From Thiodiazotropha sp050305975 (GTDB lineage Bacteria > Pseudomonadota > Gammaproteobacteria > Chromatiales > Chromatiaceae), in the NCBI GenBank assembly GCA_050305975.1, contig JBNLGI010000061.1:1-8850 (forward strand): a DNA stretch of 8,850 nt, read 5' to 3'. The translations under genes were made by a program, and so were the position numbers. Shown piece by piece: positions 5,877 through 8,850 of the stretch (position 1 is its first letter; the number at the start of each line of letters is the position of its first letter). The notes below the pieces were generated by a model. It was not told where the DNA came from. It did not search any database and saw only the letters and a list, made by a program, of their open reading frames with translations.

Positions 5877-7133
5877 ATGACAGCAAAGAATGCGTTTTAC
5901 GCCCAGTCCGGCGGCGTCACGGCCGTGATCAACGCCTCCGCGGCGGGCGTTATCGAGACCGCTCGCCAGCATCCGGACAAGATCGCCAATGTCTACGCCG
6001 GTCGCAATGGCATCATCGGCGCCCTGACCGAGGACCTCATCGACACCAGCGCCGAGTCGGCCGAGGACATCGCCGCGCTCAAACATACCCCCTCCGGCGG
6101 CTTCGGCTCCTGCCGCTTCAAGCTCAAGAGCCTGGAGGAGAACAAGCGCGAGTACGAGCGCCTGATCGAGGTCTTCAAGGCCCACAACATCGGCTACTTC
6201 TTCTATAACGGCGGCGGTGACTCCGCCGACACCTGCTACAAGGTCTCCCAGCTCTCCGAGAAGATGGGTTTCCCGGTACAGGCGATCCACGTACCCAAGA
6301 CCGTCGACAACGACCTGCCGATCACCGACAACTGCCCCGGCTTCGGCTCAGTGGCCAAGTACATCGCGGTCTCCACCCTGGAGGCCTCCTTCGACGTGCG
6401 TTCCATGGCCGCCACCTCGACCAAGATCTTCGTCATCGAGGTGATGGGCCGCCACGCCGGTTGGATCGCCGCCGCCGGCGCCCTGGTGGAGGACAACGGC
6501 ATCCCGGTGGTGACCCTCTTCCCGGAAGTGGAGTTCGACCAGGAGAAGTTCCTGGCCGCGGTCGACGCCAAGGTCAAGCAGCACGGCTTCTGCACCATCG
6601 TGGTCTCCGAGGGCTGCCACTGGCCCGACGGCAAGTTCCTGGCCGAGCAGGGCACCCGCGACTCCTTCGGCCACGCCCAGCTGGGCGGTGCCGCGCCGGT
6701 GGTCGCCAACATGATCAAGGACGCCCTGGGCTACAAGTTCCACTGGGCGGTGGCCGACTACCTGCAGCGCGCTGCGCGCCACCTGGCCTCCGAGTCCGAC
6801 GTGGAGCAGGCCTATGCCCTGGGCAGGGCGGCGGTGGAGAAGGCCCTGGAGGGCAAGAACTCCATCATGCCGACCGTGGTGCGTGAATCCTCCAGCCCCT
6901 ACAAATGGAGCATCGGCGAGGCCCCGCTGAGCGAGGTGGCCAATGTGGAGAAGATGATGCCGCTCGATTTCATCACCGAAGACGGTTACGGTATCACCGA
7001 CAAGTGCAAGGAGTACCTCTACCCGCTGATCAAGGGCGAGGCCTACCCTCCCTACAACGAGAACGGCATGCCGGACTATGTCACCCTCAAGGGGGTATCG
7101 GTACCGAAAAAGCTGGAAGCTTTCGAACTATAA
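5877..7133 (+). CDS. pfp: Pyrophosphate-dependent 6-phosphofructokinase (PPi-PFK)
   Basis: The enzyme reversibly converts fructose 6-phosphate + PPi to fructose 1,6-bisphosphate + Pi in the cytoplasm. In autotrophs and methanotrophs, enzymes of this type have also been proposed to act on sedoheptulose bisphosphate and to run in the PPi-forming direction. The 418 residues carry the PFK signatures: an N-terminal SGGVTAVINAS nucleotide/PPi loop (11-21), GGGDS (112-116), PKTVDND (140-146) with the catalytic base Asp144, and MGRHAGW (190-196). Two positions mark PPi rather than ATP use. Asp115 stands where E. coli PfkA has Gly104, and Lys141 stands where ATP enzymes have Gly124. The ATG at 5877 is preceded by AAGGGG (5863-5868), eight bases away; a TTG at 5853 in the same frame lies upstream of that ribosome site and is rejected. 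A strong terminator follows the stop. The neighbouring H+-pyrophosphatase supports PPi as the substrate. Confidence 0.95.
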   Translation: MTAKNAFYAQSGGVTAVINASAAGVIETARQHPDKIANVYAGRNGIIGALTEDLIDTSAESAEDIAALKHTPSGGFGSCRFKLKSLEENKREYERLIEVFKAHNIGYFFYNGGGDSADTCYKVSQLSEKMGFPVQAIHVPKTVDNDLPITDNCPGFGSVAKYIAVSTLEASFDVRSMAATSTKIFVIEVMGRHAGWIAAAGALVEDNGIPVVTLFPEVEFDQEKFLAAVDAKVKQHGFCTIVVSEGCHWPDGKFLAEQGTRDSFGHAQLGGAAPVVANMIKDALGYKFHWAVADYLQRAARHLASESDVEQAYALGRAAVEKALEGKNSIMPTVVRESSSPYKWSIGEAPLSEVANVEKMMPLDFITEDGYGITDKCKEYLYPLIKGEAYPPYNENGMPDYVTLKGVSVPKKLEAFEL

Positions 7134-7147
7134 ATAACGACAATCGG

Positions 7148-7172
7148 GGGGGCTGTTCACAGCCCCCTTTTT
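7148..7172 (+). terminator. Intrinsic terminator after pfp
   Basis: GGGGGCTG (7148-7155) and CAGCCCCC (7160-7167) form a perfect 8-bp GC-rich stem with a TTCA loop, directly followed by TTTTT (7168-7172). It starts 14 bases after the pfp stop and lies between pfp and hppA, so hppA probably has its own promoter or depends on read-through. Confidence 0.92.
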
Positions 7173-7260
7173 GTTCAACCCCCTTGAGTGGGCTGTGACT
7201 CAGGCGGTCGCCATGACGCCAACCCGAGTTCGTGGAGGCGGCCGACTCACGGATATGAAT

Positions 7261-7279
7261 TTGAGAAACCGGTTTTCAA
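7261..7279. promoter_or_regulatory. Imperfect palindrome just upstream of hppA
   Basis: The 19-base element TTGAGAAACCGGTTTTCAA has a perfect 10-base core palindrome, AAACCGGTTT (7266-7275), flanked by TTGA and TCAA arms that are one base out of register. It ends eight bases before the ribosome site of hppA and could be an operator or a small 5' UTR hairpin. It does not fit the FNR consensus. The assignment rests on symmetry and position alone. Confidence 0.25.
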
Positions 7280-7300
7280 TCATCCCAGGAGGAGCACCAA

Positions 7301-8850
7301 GTGAGCACTGAACTGATTTTCGCCCTGGCCTGTGCATTCGCCGCACTCGCCTACGGCTTCCTGTCCGTGAAATGGATACTCGCCCAGCCCGAGGGCAATG
7401 AGCGCATGCGAGAGATCGCCAGCGCCATCCAGGAGGGCGCCTCGGCCTATCTCAACCGCCAATACACCACCATCGGCATCGTAGGCCTGATTCTCTTAGT
7501 CGTACTCTGGTACTTCCTCGGCACCGCCACTGCCATCGGCTTCGCCATCGGCGCCATCCTCTCAGGCGCCGCCGGCTATATCGGCATGAACATCTCGGTG
7601 CGCGCCAACCTGCGCACCGCCGAGGCGGCCAACAAGGGCATCAACGCCGCCCTTCAGATCGCCTTCCGCGGCGGCGCCATCACCGGCCTGCTGGTAGTCG
7701 GCCTGGGCCTGCTTGGGGTGGCCGGCTACTACGCCATCCTAATCGCCATGGGCGTTGAAGATCCGCTGCATCCGCTGGTGGGTCTCGCCTTCGGTGGCTC
7801 CCTGATCTCCATCTTCGCCCGACTCGGCGGCGGCATCTTCACCAAGGGCGCCGATGTGGGCGCCGACATCGTGGGCAAGGTGGAAGCCGGCATCCCCGAG
7901 GACGATCCCCGCAACCCGGCGGTCATTGCCGACAATGTGGGCGACAACGTGGGCGACTGCGCCGGCATGGCCGCCGACCTGTTTGAGACCTATGCCGTGA
8001 CCGTGGTCGCCACCATGCTGCTGGGGGGACTGCTGATGGCAGACTCCGGTCCCGCGGCCGTGCTCTATCCGCTGGTACTGGGCGGCGTCTCCATCCTCGC
8101 CTCGATTGTCGGCACCTTCTTCGTCAAGGCCAAGGCCAGCGACACCAACGTGATGCCGGCTCTCTACAAGGGCCTGATCGTCGCCGGCGCCCTGGCGGCG
8201 GTGGCTTTCTATTTCGTCACCGACGCCATGATGAACGGGGTGGGCGGCTTCAACACTATGCAGCTGTTCGGCTCCGCCCTGATCGGCCTGGTGCTGACCG
8301 CCGCCATGGTGGTGATCACCGAGTACTACACCTCCACCGAGTACGCCCCGGTGCGCCACATCGCCGAGGCCTCCACCACCGGTGACGGCACCAACGTGAT
8401 CGCCGGCCTGGGCGTCTCCATGAAGGCCACCGCCGCGCCCGTACTGGCTGTCTGCGCCGCCATCTGGGGCGCCCACGACCTGGCCGGCCTCTACGGCATC
8501 GCCATCGCCGCCACCTCCATGCTCTCCATGACCGGCATTATCGTCGCCCTCGACGCCTATGGCCCGATCACCGACAACGCTGGCGGCATCGCCGAGATGG
8601 CCGAGCTGGACGAAAAGATCCGCAACATCACTGACCCGCTCGACGCGGTGGGCAACACCACCAAGGCGGTGACCAAGGGCTACGCCATCGGCTCCGCCGG
8701 CCTGGCCGCCCTGGTGCTGTTCGCCGACTTCACCAGCACCCTGGAGCACGCCGGCAAGACCATCACCTTTCCGCTCTCCGATCCTGCCGTACTGATCGGT
8801 CTGTTCATCGGCGGCCTGGTGCCCTACCTGTTCGGCTCCATGGCCATGGA
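7301..8850 (+). CDS. hppA: K+-independent H+-translocating membrane pyrophosphatase, first 516 codons (3' end off window)
   Basis: This integral membrane pump hydrolyses PPi and exports protons across the cytoplasmic membrane; it may also run in reverse to make PPi. The start is GTG, with AGGAGG at 7287-7292 eight bases upstream. The N-terminal segment (3-28) is the first membrane helix, and many further hydrophobic helices follow. The PPi/Mg site is clear: GADVGADIVGKVE (183-195) with Asp185, Asp189 and Lys193, then DNVGDNVGDCAGMAADLFE (211-229) with Asp211, Asp215, Asp219 and Asp226. TEYYTSTEYAPVR and the DAYGPITDNAGGIAEM block (418-433) are also conserved. In GNTTKAVTKG (451-460), Lys455 occupies the position that is Ala in K+-dependent members, so this is the K+-independent, proton-pumping type. 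Full-length members have roughly 650-700 residues or more, so the C-terminus is missing. The terminator after pfp separates the two transcripts. Confidence 0.97.
   Translation, partial: MSTELIFALACAFAALAYGFLSVKWILAQPEGNERMREIASAIQEGASAYLNRQYTTIGIVGLILLVVLWYFLGTATAIGFAIGAILSGAAGYIGMNISVRANLRTAEAANKGINAALQIAFRGGAITGLLVVGLGLLGVAGYYAILIAMGVEDPLHPLVGLAFGGSLISIFARLGGGIFTKGADVGADIVGKVEAGIPEDDPRNPAVIADNVGDNVGDCAGMAADLFETYAVTVVATMLLGGLLMADSGPAAVLYPLVLGGVSILASIVGTFFVKAKASDTNVMPALYKGLIVAGALAAVAFYFVTDAMMNGVGGFNTMQLFGSALIGLVLTAAMVVITEYYTSTEYAPVRHIAEASTTGDGTNVIAGLGVSMKATAAPVLAVCAAIWGAHDLAGLYGIAIAATSMLSMTGIIVALDAYGPITDNAGGIAEMAELDEKIRNITDPLDAVGNTTKAVTKGYAIGSAGLAALVLFADFTSTLEHAGKTITFPLSDPAVLIGLFIGGLVPYLFGSMAM

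Noticed and set aside
7739..8749. A 336-codon minus-strand frame rich in Gly, His and Asp
   Set aside because: It is antisense to the pyrophosphatase catalytic motifs and has no recognisable domain.

Overview
The window is GC-rich bacterial chromosome with short intergenic gaps. Its proteins point to a gammaproteobacterium, and a sulfur-oxidising autotroph (Chromatiales or a related symbiont lineage) is my best guess. The reasons are a leucyl-tRNA synthetase gene (leuS) near a ybeL-type zinc-ribbon gene, as in many gammaproteobacteria, and a pyrophosphate-dependent phosphofructokinase gene next to a proton-pumping pyrophosphatase gene, a pairing known from methanotrophs and chemosynthetic symbionts. 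The taxonomic placement is inference; no rRNA or other marker gene is present.

Left part (1-3196): the 5' three quarters of leuS lies on the minus strand and is cut by the window edge just inside its KMSKS motif. Upstream of it on the same strand is a single-domain globin. Divergent from the globin is a DUF1451/YbeL-type zinc-ribbon protein. Its upstream region holds interlocking inverted repeats.

Middle part (3197-5407): a minus-strand gene encodes an adenylate kinase domain with a zinc-type lid, fused to a lysine/alanine-rich tail of about 300 residues resembling histone H1. An intrinsic terminator follows it. The 366-base gap between this gene and the next, divergent gene is not empty. 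It holds a 17-codon reading frame with a ribosome site, two mutually exclusive hairpins, an 11-bp hairpin and a further bulged hairpin. Together they look like a structured leader RNA or attenuator.

Right part (5408-8850): on the plus strand come a small conserved-looking protein of unknown function, a PPi-type 6-phosphofructokinase (pfp), a strong terminator, and the first 516 codons of a K+-independent H+-translocating pyrophosphatase (hppA). The PFK can make or use PPi. The membrane pyrophosphatase couples PPi to the proton gradient. Adenylate kinase handles the AMP formed by PPi-releasing reactions. The region therefore reads as a pyrophosphate and adenylate energy module. The least described elements are the tailed adenylate kinase, the small unknown protein and the structured leader.
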